Below, one piece after another: positions 22,963 to 31,907 of a stretch of DNA of 46,529 nucleotides. The stretch lies in contig CAMCVN010000017.1 of the NCBI GenBank assembly GCA_945881845.1, positions 1 through 46,529 of the forward strand, given 5' to 3'. Within the stretch, counting starts at the first letter, position 1, and each line of letters opens with the position of its first letter. Position numbers and translations under genes: made by a program. Under the pieces are notes generated by a model. The model made no database searches, was not told the DNA's origin, and saw only the letters and a program-made list of their open reading frames with translations. Origin of the DNA: Bifidobacterium breve (GTDB lineage: Bacteria; Actinomycetota; Thermoleophilia; Solirubrobacterales; Solirubrobacteraceae).

Positions 22963-24953
22963 CCGATCAACGCTTTGACGCGCTCGACAACGGCCTGCGG
23001 CGTGATGCCGAGCTTCTCTAGCACCTCGTCGCCCGGGGCCGACGCGCCGAAGCGGTCGATCGCGACCGAATCGTCAACCCACTTCTGCCAGCCCATCGAG
23101 ATCGCGGCCTCGACCGAAACCGAAGGCAGGTCGGGTGGAATAACTGAGACTTGGTAGGCATCGTCCTGCGCTTCGAAGAGCTCCCAGCTTGGCATCGAGA
23201 CGACGCGGGTTGGAATCCCGTCGGCGGCCAGCAGCTCTGCGGCGGCAACGGCAACCGAAACCTCACAGCCGGTACCAACGACGACGGCGCGGGCAGGCTC
23301 TGCCGGTTCGCTCATCACGTAAGCGCCCTTGTCGAGCCCCGAAGCCGGCGCCATGCCACCTTCACCCCGGTCGTAGACGGGGGTGTCCTGGCGGCTGAGG
23401 ATCAGCGCAGCCGGGCCGGTCAGGTCGGAGATGATGAAACGCCAAGCTTCGGCCGTCTCGTCGGCGTCGGCGGGGCGGATAACGGTCAGCTTCGGAATTG
23501 CCCGCAGCGCAGCCAGATGCTCGACCGGCTGGTGCGTTGGGCCGTCCTCGCCGAGCGCAACTGAGTCGTGCGTGAAGACGTAGGCGACATTCATCTCCGA
23601 GAGCGCTGCGAGGCGGATCGCGCCGCGCATGTAATCGGAGAAGGTGAAGAAGGTCGCTCCGTATGGACGGACGATGCCGCCGTGGGCTGCCATTCCGTTG
23701 ACAGCGCCGCCCATGCCGTGCTCGCGCACGCCGAAGTAGACGTTGCGGCCTACTCCTGTCTCGGTGTAGTGCTCGCTCTCTCCTCCGGGGAAGATCGTCC
23801 GCGTGGAACCGCTGAGGTCGGCGGCACCGCCGACCATCGTTGGCACGTGGCTGGCAAAGGCTTCCATCGCCTTGCCACCGGCAACGCGGGTTGACATCTT
23901 CTCGGCGCCCCAGACAGGCGGCAGCGTTTCGTTGAAGCCAGGCATCGGCTTTCCAGCCCAAGCGCAGTCCCACTCTTCGACGCGCTCAGGGTTGGCCAGC
24001 TTCCAAGCCTCAAAGCGGGCCGTCCACTCGGCCTTCTCGGCGGCGCCGCGGGCCTTCTGGTCCATATGCGGGCCGACGTCGTCGGGAACGTAGAAGTGCT
24101 TGTCAGGGTCCCAGCCCATCACCTCTTTGGTGGCGCGGACCTCGTCCTCGCCGAGCGGCGAGCCGTGGGCACCACTGGTGCCCTGCTTCTTCGGTGACGG
24201 GTAGCCGATGATCGAGCGGATCCGCACCAACGAGGGGCGGTCCTTCTCCTGAATCGCGCGGTCGATCGCGCGTTCAACCTCGTCGAGGTCATTGACGTTC
24301 TCAACGTGCTCAACGTGCCAGCCGTAGGACTCGAAGCGCTTCGTCGTGTCCTCCTTGTAGCTGAGCGAAGTTGGGCCGTCGAGCGAGATGTCGTTGTCGT
24401 CGTAGCAGTAGACGAGCCGATCCAGCTTCAGGTGGCCGGCGAGCGAAGCGGCCTCGGAGGAGATCCCTTCCATCAGGTCGCCGTCGGTGACGATGCCGAA
24501 GATGCGGTGGTCCTGAACCTCAGCGCCGAAGCGATTGCGCAGGAAGTTTTCCGCGATTGCCATCCCCACTCCATTGGCGAAGCCTTGGCCGAGCGGCCCT
24601 GTAGTTACCTCCACGCCAGGGGTCGGGTGCTCAGGGTCGAGCTCCGGGTGGCCGGGAGTGATTGAGCCCCACTGGCGGAACTGCTTGATGTCGTCCATTG
24701 AGACGCCATAGCCGCTGAGGTGAAGCATCGCGTAGAGCAGCATCGAGCCGTGGCCGCCGCTGAGAACGAAGCGGTCGCGATCGGGCCAATGCGGGTCGGT
24801 TGGGTCGAAACGCATGATCTTCTGGAACAGGACGTAGGCAACTGGTGCCATTCCAAGAGGCAACCCGGGGTGCCCCGAGTTGGCCTTCTGAATCGCGTCC
24901 ATCGAGAGGGCGCGGATCGTGTCAACTGATTGCTGGTCTAGTTCGTCGCTCAT
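22959..24953 (-). CDS. tkt: Transketolase
   Basis: TPP enzyme of the pentose phosphate pathway; moves two-carbon units between sugar phosphates. 664 aa, full length. Visible: N-terminal [24 protein letters not shown] motif [20 protein letters not shown] ... DDNDISLDG, the pyrimidine domain with [13 protein letters not shown], and [22 protein letters not shown] 24953; a weak GATACT hexamer 8 nt upstream lies inside a GTGGA/TCCAC inverted repeat (24958-24970), which may be regulatory. Confidence 0.96.
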   Translation of the reverse strand: MSDELDQQSVDTIRALSMDAIQKANSGHPGLPLGMAPVAYVLFQKIMRFDPTDPHWPDRDRFVLSGGHGSMLLYAMLHLSGYGVSMDDIKQFRQWGSITPGHPELDPEHPTPGVEVTTGPLGQGFANGVGMAIAENFLRNRFGAEVQDHRIFGIVTDGDLMEGISSEAASLAGHLKLDRLVYCYDDNDISLDGPTSLSYKEDTTKRFESYGWHVEHVENVNDLDEVERAIDRAIQEKDRPSLVRIRSIIGYPSPKKQGTSGAHGSPLGEDEVRATKEVMGWDPDKHFYVPDDVGPHMDQKARGAAEKAEWTARFEAWKLANPERVEEWDCAWAGKPMPGFNETLPPVWGAEKMSTRVAGGKAMEAFASHVPTMVGGAADLSGSTRTIFPGGESEHYTETGVGRNVYFGVREHGMGGAVNGMAAHGGIVRPYGATFFTFSDYMRGAIRLAALSEMNVAYVFTHDSVALGEDGPTHQPVEHLAALRAIPKLTVIRPADADETAEAWRFIISDLTGPAALILSRQDTPVYDRGEGGMAPASGLDKGAYVMSEPAEPARAVVVGTGCEVSVAVAAAELLAADGIPTRVVSMPSWELFEAQDDAYQVSVIPPDLPSVSVEAAISMGWQKWVDDSVAIDRFGASAPGDEVLEKLGITPQAVVERVKALIG

Positions 24954-24957
24954 AGCT

Positions 24958-24970
24958 GTGGAGTATCCAC
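24958..24970. promoter_or_regulatory. Inverted repeat at tkt start
   Basis: GTGGA-GTA-TCCAC, 5-bp perfect arms, overlapping the weak -10-like GATACT (24962-24967, minus strand) of tkt. It may be a small operator or chance. Confidence 0.3.
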
Positions 24971-25012
24971 TAGCGAGCCGACCGACGTGCTGCGCATCTG
25001 TGAAGCGGCTGG

Positions 25013-25918
25013 TCAGTCCGACTTGTCGGACTTGCCCGACTTGGACTTCTTCTTCTCCTCGTCGCCGCTACCGATTGCGGGCGCCGAGCGCGTCGCGCGC
25101 AGCTCATAGTCCTTGCGCACGCTGTGGTCGGCGGTCGAGAGCACCTTGTCGGCCTTCAGCGCGCGGCCGAGAGCCTCGCGCGGGCCACGGCCCATGACCG
25201 ACATCACTTGGTTCAGCGGGCCAACCGAGCGTGGTACGAAGACGTCGAAACGAGGCTGCTTCAGAGCCGAGAGGATTTCGTCCGCGACGTCCTGCGGTAG
25301 CGCCTGCTTGACGGCGCGCGTTTCGGCAAGGCCGCCGCCGAGCTCGGTCTGAACAGCGACCGGCATCACGCAGGAGACCTCGACGCCGGTGCCGCGCAGC
25401 TCGGAGCGAATTGCCTCACTCATGCCGACGACATAGTGCTTCGTGCCGCAGTAGGTGGCACCGTGGGCGTAACCGGCCTTGCCGGCCGCCGAGGCGATGT
25501 TGACAACGTGGCCGTGGCCGCGGGCGACCATCGAAGGAATAGTAAGTCGGCAGCCGTAATCGACGCCGTAGATGTTGATGTCGATCATCCGCTTCGTCGT
25601 CGCCATGTCCTCATCGAGGTAGGGGCCGAGCTGCATGATCCCGGCGTTGTTGATGATCACGTCGATTGGGCCCATCTGCTCCTGAACGGATGTGACGAAA
25701 GCGGAGAACGAGTCAAAGTCGGTGACGTCAAGCTGCAGGCCGATCGTGCCGGCGCCGATCTCCTCGGCGGTCTGTGCAGCGAGAGGGCCGTCGAGGTCGC
25801 CGATCGCGACCTTCATCCCGGCGCGCGACAGCGTCTGCGCCGTGCTCTTGCCGATTCCGCGCGCTCCACCAGTGATCGCAACGATTTGACCTACGAGATT
25901 GCGCTCTTGCTTAGCCAT
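25013..25918 (-). CDS. Short-chain dehydrogenase/reductase
   Basis: 301 aa classical SDR: cofactor motif TGGARGIG (about 15-22), acidic GDLDG after beta-2 that suggests NAD preference, NNAG, catalytic Ser in [14 protein letters not shown], and YCGTK as YxxxK. After the fold there is a C-terminal extension with [17 protein letters not shown] and a low-complexity tail [13 protein letters not shown] that is basic and serine-rich. The substrate is unknown. The start has a good ribosome site (AAGGAG, 6 nt from ATG), unlike most genes here. Confidence 0.9.
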   Translation of the reverse strand: MAKQERNLVGQIVAITGGARGIGKSTAQTLSRAGMKVAIGDLDGPLAAQTAEEIGAGTIGLQLDVTDFDSFSAFVTSVQEQMGPIDVIINNAGIMQLGPYLDEDMATTKRMIDINIYGVDYGCRLTIPSMVARGHGHVVNIASAAGKAGYAHGATYCGTKHYVVGMSEAIRSELRGTGVEVSCVMPVAVQTELGGGLAETRAVKQALPQDVADEILSALKQPRFDVFVPRSVGPLNQVMSVMGRGPREALGRALKADKVLSTADHSVRKDYELRATRSAPAIGSGDEEKKKSKSGKSDKSD

Positions 25919-25930
25919 TTGCTGCTCCTT

Positions 25931-25951
25931 CGTACGCAGTTGGGCAGTACG
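25931..25951. promoter_or_regulatory. Possible operator upstream of SDR
   Basis: Inverted repeat CGTAC-N11-GTACG just upstream of the SDR Shine-Dalgarno. Half-site spacing would suit a TetR-like dimer, but the arms are short and chance is possible. Confidence 0.3.
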
Positions 25952-25980
25952 TCAAAACTACCGGAAGAGAGGCGCAGGCG

Positions 25981-26583
25981 TCATTGATCCTCGTCGCGCT
26001 CGCTCCACGCAGGGCCGTCCTCGCGGTAGAGGTCACCGGCACCAAAGACGGTGCTGAACGTGCGCCGCAGGATCTGGCGGTCGAGCTTCCACGAGCGATT
26101 TTCGATGTACCAGAGGTCAAGCTCGATCCGCTCGTCCCACGGCAGCCCAGCGCGGCCGTTGACCTGCGCCCAGCCGGTGATGCCAGGGCGAATGTCGAGC
26201 CGGCGGCGCTGGCGCTCGGTGTACTTCTCAACCTGCGAGGCGACGGTCGGCCTTGGCCCGATGATCGCCATCTCGCCGCGCAGCACGTTGATTAAATTCG
26301 GCAGTTCATCGACCGAGCTGCGGCGCAGCAGCGCGCCGAGCCGAGTGATCCGCTCGTCGTTCTCGCTGACGGCGAGGCCAGCGCCGAGGCTTTCGGCTCC
26401 GCTGACCATCGTCCGCAGCTTGATAACTTCGAACTCGCTTCCATCGAGGCCGACGCGGCGCTGGCGGAAGATCGGTGAACCGCGCGACTCGAGCGGCACG
26501 GCGATTAGGGCCAGCAGCAGCAGCGGTGATGTGACCACGAGCACGACCGCCGCGACGACGAGGTCGAAGAGACGACGCAGCAT
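25981..26583 (-). CDS. Monotopic polyprenyl-phosphate sugar-1-phosphate transferase (PglC-like size)
   Basis: 200 aa. It begins MLRRLFDLVVAAVVLVVTSPLLLLALI, the re-entrant membrane helix of bacterial sugar transferases. The catalytic region has SPIFRQRRVGLDG, KLRTM, SVDELPNLINVLRGEMAIIGPRP (conserved Asp-Glu) and PGITGWAQVNGR. It lacks the extra N-terminal helices of WbaP, so it is the minimal PglC type. It would attach the first sugar phosphate to undecaprenyl phosphate. Start ATG 26583 overlaps the upstream stop (TGATG); a longer frame to 26643 lies within the neighbour. Confidence 0.9.
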   Translation of the reverse strand: MLRRLFDLVVAAVVLVVTSPLLLLALIAVPLESRGSPIFRQRRVGLDGSEFEVIKLRTMVSGAESLGAGLAVSENDERITRLGALLRRSSVDELPNLINVLRGEMAIIGPRPTVASQVEKYTERQRRRLDIRPGITGWAQVNGRAGLPWDERIELDLWYIENRSWKLDRQILRRTFSTVFGAGDLYREDGPAWSERDEDQ

Positions 26584-27728
26584 CAGCGCGTGCCCTCCGG
26601 AGGCGCCCAGCCGGCTGGCGTTCCGTGGCGAAGGTAGTCCCAAAGCCCGGCACCGATCGAGGCCGTTGTGAGCACGTAGTAGCGCGCGATCAAGAACGGC
26701 TTGAACGGAATCACGGCACCGAGAAGCGCCGCGATCAACAGCAGCAGCTGCAACGCGAGTGTTACGAGGTAGACGGTTCCCTGCCCGATCAGAATCAGGT
26801 TGGCGACCAAGGCGACGAGGTGCAGCTTCGGCGTTGAGTAGCGCAGCGCGCGGTGGCAGTAGATCATCACGGCGTAGGACGGCGGGTAGCCGCGCGGGGA
26901 GAGCAGCCCGCCACGCAGAACGATCGGCCAGGCGTGGCTCATCATCCGCCGCTTGCGCGCAAATTCGCCTTCAACTGTTGGCACCATCTTTTCGCTGGCG
27001 CGGGCGCTCGGTGCGTAGAGCGCGCGGCGGCCGCGCTTGACAAAGTTGAAGGGGAAGCTGAGGTCGTGACCCATCACTGGATCGACCTCGATGTAATCGC
27101 CGCGGCGCACGGCGTAGATCGCGCCGTTACCTGCGGTCACCGAAGCGAGCTGCGATTCGCGCGCGCGCTGCCACATCTCAAAGCGCCAGTAGAGACCCTC
27201 CTGGTTGGTTGAACCGTCGGCGCCGCTGAAGCGAACCTGACCGCAGACGTAACCGACGTCTGCGAGCTCAAGCTCACCGACCAGTGCGCGCAGCGCGCCC
27301 GGCTCCCAGGCGGCGTTGGCGTCAGAGAAGGCGATCACGGTCGAGCGCGGATCGGCGGCGGCAACCGCTGCGTCCTGAGCGCGAACCTTGCCGCCCCACT
27401 CGAGCTCCAAGACGACGTCAGCGCCAGCGCTGCGAGCCTCGGCGGCAGTCTCGTCCGGGGAGCCGTCGCAGGCGACGATCACTTCGAGCCGCTCGGCCGG
27501 CCAGTCGAGAGCGCGCGCATTGGCGACGCGAGCGGCGATCACCGACTGCTCGCGGTGGGCAGCGATCACGAGCGTGACGAACGGCTCTTCTCCCGCGGCG
27601 ATCGGCTGCGGCGGCTCGGCTCGGCGACGGCTCAGCTTGGCCCAGATGCCGAGCAGCAGCGGGTAGCCGAGCTGAGCGAAGACGAGCAGCGCGAGCGAAA
27701 TCCAGAAGATAACTTCGACGACGATCAC
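26583..27728 (-). CDS. Membrane glycosyltransferase family 2
   Basis: 381 aa. One N-terminal helix (about 3-24), a GT-A domain from about 50 (VTLVIAAHREQSVIAARV, VACDGSPDET, FSDANAAWEPGAL as the DxD-like site), the GNGAIYAVRRGDY and MGHDLSFPFNFV segments, an FARKRRMMSHAW QxxRW-like motif, and C-terminal helices (about 297-365). It resembles processive or membrane GT2 enzymes. The GTG start overlaps the upstream GT4 stop by 4 bp; its own stop is coupled to the sugar transferase. Confidence 0.87.
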   Translation of the reverse strand: MIVVEVIFWISLALLVFAQLGYPLLLGIWAKLSRRRAEPPQPIAAGEEPFVTLVIAAHREQSVIAARVANARALDWPAERLEVIVACDGSPDETAAEARSAGADVVLELEWGGKVRAQDAAVAAADPRSTVIAFSDANAAWEPGALRALVGELELADVGYVCGQVRFSGADGSTNQEGLYWRFEMWQRARESQLASVTAGNGAIYAVRRGDYIEVDPVMGHDLSFPFNFVKRGRRALYAPSARASEKMVPTVEGEFARKRRMMSHAWPIVLRGGLLSPRGYPPSYAVMIYCHRALRYSTPKLHLVALVANLILIGQGTVYLVTLALQLLLLIAALLGAVIPFKPFLIARYYVLTTASIGAGLWDYLRHGTPAGWAPPEGTR

Positions 27729-28834
27729 CTAGCACTGCCACCGATCAACTTCGCGTAGAGCTCAAGGTGGAGCGCGGCAACCCGATCCCAGTCGTAGAGA
27801 TCACGTGCTGCGGTGACGGCGCCAGCGGCCAGCCGCTGGCGGGCGGGAGCGTCAGAGAGCAGCCGCTGGAGCGCGCTGCGCAAGGCCTCCGCGTCGCCGC
27901 TTGGAACGAGCTCGGCCGCGCCGGCAGCGGCGATCTCGGGAAAGCCGCCGACGTCGCTGAGCAGCATCGGTGTGCCGAACGCGAGCGCCGTGAAACAGAC
28001 GCCAGAGTGGTCGATCTCGCGATAAGGCAGCAGCGCCAACTCTGCGCGCTCGAAGAAGGCTGGGATCTCGCGGTCCTCGATGAAGCGTTCAACGAAGCGG
28101 ACGTTGGTTGGCGCAGAGGCCTTCAGCGGCCCAGTGTCCATCCGCGGCATGCCGACGATCCAAAGCTCAGCGCCGGTAATCCCCCGCCAGGCCTGGATCG
28201 CCACGTCAAGCCCCTTGTAAGGACGAATCAGACCGAAGCAGAGAACGACCGACCCTTCAACAGCGGCCAGCTCGGCTGGCAGAGGCGCGCGGTTCTCGAT
28301 CTCGGCGAGGTGAGTGAAGGTGCCGTGCGGGATTACGTTGCAGCGAGCGGCTGGAACGCCGAGTTCGCGCTGCAGCCGCTCGCTGCCATCCTCGCTGTGG
28401 ACGACGACGGCATCGGCGCGCGCGTAGGCGCGCCGCAGCCCAGCGATCTGGCCGGGGCGTGGCTCACGCGGAACAACATCGTGGGCAGTGATCACGAGCG
28501 GGCGGTTCGTCGGCAGCAGCGAGGCGCCGAGCTGTGGCAGCGGTAGCCACTGGAAGTGGACGACGTCGGCGCGGCGCGCTGTGCGCCGGTAGCGCAGCAT
28601 CTCGGGAACCTCGGCAGCGAGCCGCGAAGCGGAGCGCAATTTCGAACCAGGCTGCCCACGGAGCATCCCGCCGAAGCATTGATCTACGCGATAACCGTCG
28701 GCGGCGGCGACATCGCCGTAGCTGAACGGGCCGCTACAGAGAGTTACGTCGGCGCCCGCGCGTGCCAGCGCCGCGCTAAGCGCACGGTCGTAAGGAGGCG
28801 TGTAAGCCGGCGGGTCGACGACATGAATGCGCAC
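27725..28834 (-). CDS. Glycosyltransferase family 4 (GT-B)
   Basis: About 369 aa from GTG 28834 (MRIHVVDPPAYTPPYDRAL). N-terminal Rossmann-like half contains HFQWLPLPQLGASLL and THDVVPREPRPGQ; the C-terminal donor half has CFGLIRPYKGLDVAIQAW and the EX7E-like region LALLPYREIDHSGVCFTALAFG. This fits GT4/GT1-type retaining transferases. An upstream TTG 28846 is in frame, but TATTGT 8 nt before GTG 28834 favours the shorter form. It heads a three-gene minus-strand operon ending with the sugar transferase. Confidence 0.86.
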   Translation of the reverse strand: MRIHVVDPPAYTPPYDRALSAALARAGADVTLCSGPFSYGDVAAADGYRVDQCFGGMLRGQPGSKLRSASRLAAEVPEMLRYRRTARRADVVHFQWLPLPQLGASLLPTNRPLVITAHDVVPREPRPGQIAGLRRAYARADAVVVHSEDGSERLQRELGVPAARCNVIPHGTFTHLAEIENRAPLPAELAAVEGSVVLCFGLIRPYKGLDVAIQAWRGITGAELWIVGMPRMDTGPLKASAPTNVRFVERFIEDREIPAFFERAELALLPYREIDHSGVCFTALAFGTPMLLSDVGGFPEIAAAGAAELVPSGDAEALRSALQRLLSDAPARQRLAAGAVTAARDLYDWDRVAALHLELYAKLIGGSAR

Positions 28835-28841
28835 TGAGCAG

Positions 28842-28848
28842 CACAATA
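28842..28848. promoter_or_regulatory. Divergent promoter of GT4 and GT2 genes
   Basis: On the minus strand TATTGT (28848-28843) lies 8 nt before GTG 28834. On the plus strand CACAAT (28842-28847, a 4/6 match to TATAAT) lies 7 nt before GTG 28855. The two hexamers overlap within 7 bp, and the 20-bp gap has no space for separate leaders. The gap also holds the inverted repeat CACAA-N6-TTGTG (28842-28857). Confidence 0.45.
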
Positions 28849-28854
28849 CGAGTT

Positions 28855-29796
28855 GTGGCCGAAGTCGATCTCAGTTATTGCGTCGTCAACACCCAACAGC
28901 GGGAGATGCTGCTGCGCGCGCTCGACGCGATCGGACGTGAGCAATCGGCGCTCAAAATCACGACCGAAGTGCTTGTTCTCGACAACTCGTCGACCGACGG
29001 CTCGGCCGGAGCGGCGCGCGACCATCCGGTAGTCGACGACCTCGTCGTACTCGAGCAGCGGGCCGGAAAGGCTGAGAACGATTCGATGCTGCTGGAACGC
29101 GCAAGCGGCCGTTACGCGCTGCTCTGTAACGAGGACACCGAACTTCAGCCGGGAGCAACGCAGGCGCTCTACGCAGCGCTGGAGGACAACCCCACGGCGG
29201 CGGCGGCGGGCGCCAAGCTGCTCAACCCCGACGGCAAGGCGCAGCCGAGCGCTTGGAGATTCCCTGGGCCGCTAACGGCTCTGGCATCGGCGCTCTTCAT
29301 CCATCACTGGACAACCGTTCAGAGCACCGGCGAAATCACTAAGCCGGTCGACTGGGCACAGAGCGCGGCGCTGCTGGTGCGGCGCGAGGCCGGCAAGCAG
29401 ATCGGCTGGCTCGACCCGCAGTTCTTCGTCTACTCCGACGAAGTTGACTTCTGTAAGCGGCTCGCCGATGAAGGCTGGCAGACGCTCTACGTGCCGAACG
29501 CGCAAGCGATCCACCACGAGCAACTCTCGACCGGCGCGCTGCCGGAGAAGCGGATCGTCGAGCTCTCACGCAACCGGGACCGCTACATGCGCAAGCACCA
29601 CTCGCGAATCTCAGCGGCGCTGGTGCGCTGGCTGACGGCCTGGACCTACTCGCTGCGAGCGATCGCGGCGACCGTGCTGCCAGGCCACAACGCCGCCCGC
29701 TACCGCGCCCATGCGCGCGCATCGCTCCACCCCGATCAGGGCGAAGGGCTGCGCGAAGCGGCGCTTGATTACAACCGCGGCGGTCGGCGGCTCTAA
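28855..29796 (+). CDS. Glycosyltransferase family 2 (rhamnosyltransferase-like)
   Basis: 313 aa soluble GT-A enzyme. VDLSYCVVNTQQREMLLRAL opening, VLVLDNSSTDGS nucleotide-binding segment, LLCNEDTELQPGA as the DxD-like (EDTE) site, and WLDPQFFVYSDEVDFCKRLADEGW as the acceptor/catalytic-base region typical of rhamnosyl- and related GT2s. C-terminal region (about 240-313) is helical and basic. GTG start 28855 lies only 20 bp from the divergent GT4 start. Its TAA stop shares CTAA with the convergent VTT-like gene. Confidence 0.85.
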   Translation: MAEVDLSYCVVNTQQREMLLRALDAIGREQSALKITTEVLVLDNSSTDGSAGAARDHPVVDDLVVLEQRAGKAENDSMLLERASGRYALLCNEDTELQPGATQALYAALEDNPTAAAAGAKLLNPDGKAQPSAWRFPGPLTALASALFIHHWTTVQSTGEITKPVDWAQSAALLVRREAGKQIGWLDPQFFVYSDEVDFCKRLADEGWQTLYVPNAQAIHHEQLSTGALPEKRIVELSRNRDRYMRKHHSRISAALVRWLTAWTYSLRAIAATVLPGHNAARYRAHARASLHPDQGEGLREAALDYNRGGRRL

Positions 29797-30389
29797 CTAC
29801 TTGCTTCGTCGGCCTCGCGCTGATAGCCGAGGATCTTCGCCCACGGAGTCAGCACGAAGGCCACCAGCAACGCCAGCAGCAGCAGCTGCAGCGCAATCAG
29901 CCAGGGCGAAGCCAAACCGTCATCAAGCAACGACTCCAGCGTCGTTGCGGCAACCGAGGCTCCGGCAACGTAGATCGAATAGGTGACAAGGCGGCCACAG
30001 AAGAATGCGGCAGTGATTGGCAGTAAGCGGACCTGCGGAGTTAGGCCGGCGGCCTCGAAAAGCTGCGTTGAGGGAAGCGGCGACACAAGGAAGAGCGCCA
30101 GCACACCCCAGCGGCCACGGCGCTTGTCGGTCAGCGTCGCGCCGATTGCCTCAAGATCGGTGCGGCGCTTGCGCGGAAGGCGGTAGCCGATCTGGCGAAA
30201 GACGGTTGCCAGCAGCAACCTGCCGGCCGCCGACGCTGACGCCCCCGCCAGTACCAGCAGCGGTTGCGGTAGCTCGTACCTGAAGCCGAAGTAGACGAGC
30301 ACGGCCCAGGTCGGAGGGCCAAAGACCGGCATCAGGTTGACGGCGAAGACAACGCCAACGACGATTCCGATCTGCTCGATCGTGCTCAT
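29793..30389 (-). CDS. VTT/DedA-like membrane protein
   Basis: 198 aa with about five membrane segments. Two half-motifs recall DedA/VTT proteins: NLMPVFGPPTWAVLVYFGF followed by AGASASAAGRLLLATVFRQIGYRL, and FLVSPLPSTQLFEAAGL followed by LPITAAFFCGRLVTYSIYV. Such proteins move lipids or lipid carriers across membranes. It is coupled to the Wzx-like flippase by a 4-bp overlap, so a role in polyprenyl-linked glycan traffic is plausible but inferred. Assignment to the VTT superfamily rests on motif resemblance only. Confidence 0.65.
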   Translation of the reverse strand: MSTIEQIGIVVGVVFAVNLMPVFGPPTWAVLVYFGFRYELPQPLLVLAGASASAAGRLLLATVFRQIGYRLPRKRRTDLEAIGATLTDKRRGRWGVLALFLVSPLPSTQLFEAAGLTPQVRLLPITAAFFCGRLVTYSIYVAGASVAATTLESLLDDGLASPWLIALQLLLLALLVAFVLTPWAKILGYQREADEASS

Positions 30390-31849
30390 CCGGCCTCAGC
30401 GGCGCGACTGCTGCGCACAGCTCCGACTAGGAGCTTCAGCTCGCTCACGGTGACGACGCGAAGCGCGACGATCGCGGGCGCGATTGCGGCCAGCACGAGC
30501 GTGCGCAGGATCAAGCCGCCGGCCCCCTCATTCGGGATCAAGAGGTCGCCGCCGACACTGAAGAGCGCGACGACGACGATCAACGGCACGAGCCGCGCCC
30601 ACTCGAACGGCACGGTGAAGAGCTTGCGCGTCAACAGGAAGAGCACGATCAGCATCGCGACGTAGGCGACGCAGAGCGAGATAGCCGCGCCGACAACGCC
30701 CAGCGGCGGCACCAGCCAAATCAGCAGGCCGACATTGACAACGAGGCCAGCAGCGGCCGCAGGCAGCGTGCGGACCGTCACCTTCGCGCGCCCAGCGATC
30801 GTGACCAACACGAGGTAGAGCCCGTAGAGCGCCCAGCCCAGCGCCAGCCACGGCAGCGCCTCATTGGCGGCGAAGAAATCCGGCGCTGTCAGCAGCCGAA
30901 CCAGCCAAGCGCCGAGCAGCGTGAAGCCGGCGACCAGCAACGAGCTGACGATCATGTAGGCGGTCGTGACGCGCGCGTAGGCCTGCTGCGCGTGCTGCTC
31001 GTCAACGATTGAATAGGCCAGCGGTGGCCAAGCCAACTGGAAGGCGCGGACGAGGATGATCACGGCCGTCGCCAGCTTGACGGCCACCGAGTAGAGACCG
31101 GCCGCTGAAGGGCTGTCGGCGCGCAGCAGGTAGGCGCGGTCGATCACGTTGAGCAGGAAGACGGCGGCGTCAGCGGGGATCGTTGGCGCGCCGTAACGCA
31201 GTAGCGGCCCGAGCAGCAGCGGCCCGCGGGGAATGCCGATGTGCTCGCGCAGCACAAAGAACCAAAGACCAACCAGAATGACCGCCGAGGCGACGTAGTT
31301 GCCGAGCACGTAGCCGCGTGCCCCCTCGCCCAAGAAGACAACGAGCGTGACGGTCAAACTGACGGTCAAGATTACGTTCACCGATGAGGCGATCAGATAG
31401 GCGCGGCGACGATCGCTAACGCGCAGCAACGCATAAGCCATCTCCAAGTTCGTGAAGACCCAGATGCCAAAGACGCCGGCCGACATCAGCGTCGCGTCGG
31501 AGCTCCCGAGAACAAGCTGCGAAAGCGGCTCGGCGAGCAGAATCCCGGCAATCAAAGCCAGCGTCGAGCTGATCAGCACGAAGCCGCTCGTCGTCCTCAC
31601 AAGGTGGCGGCGCGCGTCGTCGCCAGCGGCTTCATGCCAGTGGCGGATGAACGCCTCACCGAGGCCGGCCCGAAGCAGGATGCTGGTCAAGATCACCAGC
31701 GTCAGCAGTGTCTCTGCGTAGCCAAACTCGGCGGCAGTCAGCGAGCGTGTGTAAAGCGGCAGCGTGAAGAGCGCCAGCAGCCCGGCCAGCAGGCTCGAAG
31801 CCTGGAAGGCCATCCCTGAGGTCGCAAGCCGCTTGAGAATGCTGTCCAT
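30386..31849 (-). CDS. Wzx-like oligosaccharide flippase (polysaccharide biosynthesis protein)
   Basis: 487 aa with about 12-14 membrane helices. The N-terminal FQASSLLAGLLALFTLPLYTRSL and AEFGYAETLLTLVILTSILLRAGLGEAFIRHWHEA are the hallmark of Wzx/MATE-like flippases. It would flip polyprenyl-linked oligosaccharides to the outer face for polymerisation. It is coupled to the VTT-like gene. ATG 31849 has TAGCGT 10 nt upstream. Confidence 0.88.
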   Translation of the reverse strand: MDSILKRLATSGMAFQASSLLAGLLALFTLPLYTRSLTAAEFGYAETLLTLVILTSILLRAGLGEAFIRHWHEAAGDDARRHLVRTTSGFVLISSTLALIAGILLAEPLSQLVLGSSDATLMSAGVFGIWVFTNLEMAYALLRVSDRRRAYLIASSVNVILTVSLTVTLVVFLGEGARGYVLGNYVASAVILVGLWFFVLREHIGIPRGPLLLGPLLRYGAPTIPADAAVFLLNVIDRAYLLRADSPSAAGLYSVAVKLATAVIILVRAFQLAWPPLAYSIVDEQHAQQAYARVTTAYMIVSSLLVAGFTLLGAWLVRLLTAPDFFAANEALPWLALGWALYGLYLVLVTIAGRAKVTVRTLPAAAAGLVVNVGLLIWLVPPLGVVGAAISLCVAYVAMLIVLFLLTRKLFTVPFEWARLVPLIVVVALFSVGGDLLIPNEGAGGLILRTLVLAAIAPAIVALRVVTVSELKLLVGAVRSSRAAEAG

Positions 31850-31859
31850 CTAATCGCGG

Positions 31860-31865
31860 ACGCTA
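31860..31865 (-). promoter_or_regulatory. -10 element TAGCGT of flippase gene
   Basis: TANNNT hexamer 10 nt before ATG 31849. The start of the divergent gene lies 43 bp farther on. Confidence 0.4.
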
Positions 31866-31894
31866 CCCACCCACGCGGTGGAGCCCTGCGCGGC

Positions 31895-31900
31895 TAGGCT
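31895..31900 (+). promoter_or_regulatory. -10 element TAGGCT of glycosyltransferase gene
   Basis: TANNNT hexamer 7 nt before GTG 31908; it decides that start over GTG 31878, which lies upstream of the element. Confidence 0.5.
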
Positions 31901-31907
31901 GGCGACC

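Noticed and set aside
25016-25031. Hairpin GTCCGA-CTTG-TCGGAC at the SDR 3' end as terminator
   Set aside because: It lies inside the coding repeat for the SGKSDKSD tail, has only a 6-bp stem and no T-run; probably a by-product of the repeated codons.
26584-26643. Upstream extension of the sugar transferase
   Set aside because: The added 20 residues overlap the GT2 gene and precede the normal MLRRLFDLVV membrane start; the TGATG overlap is the better start.
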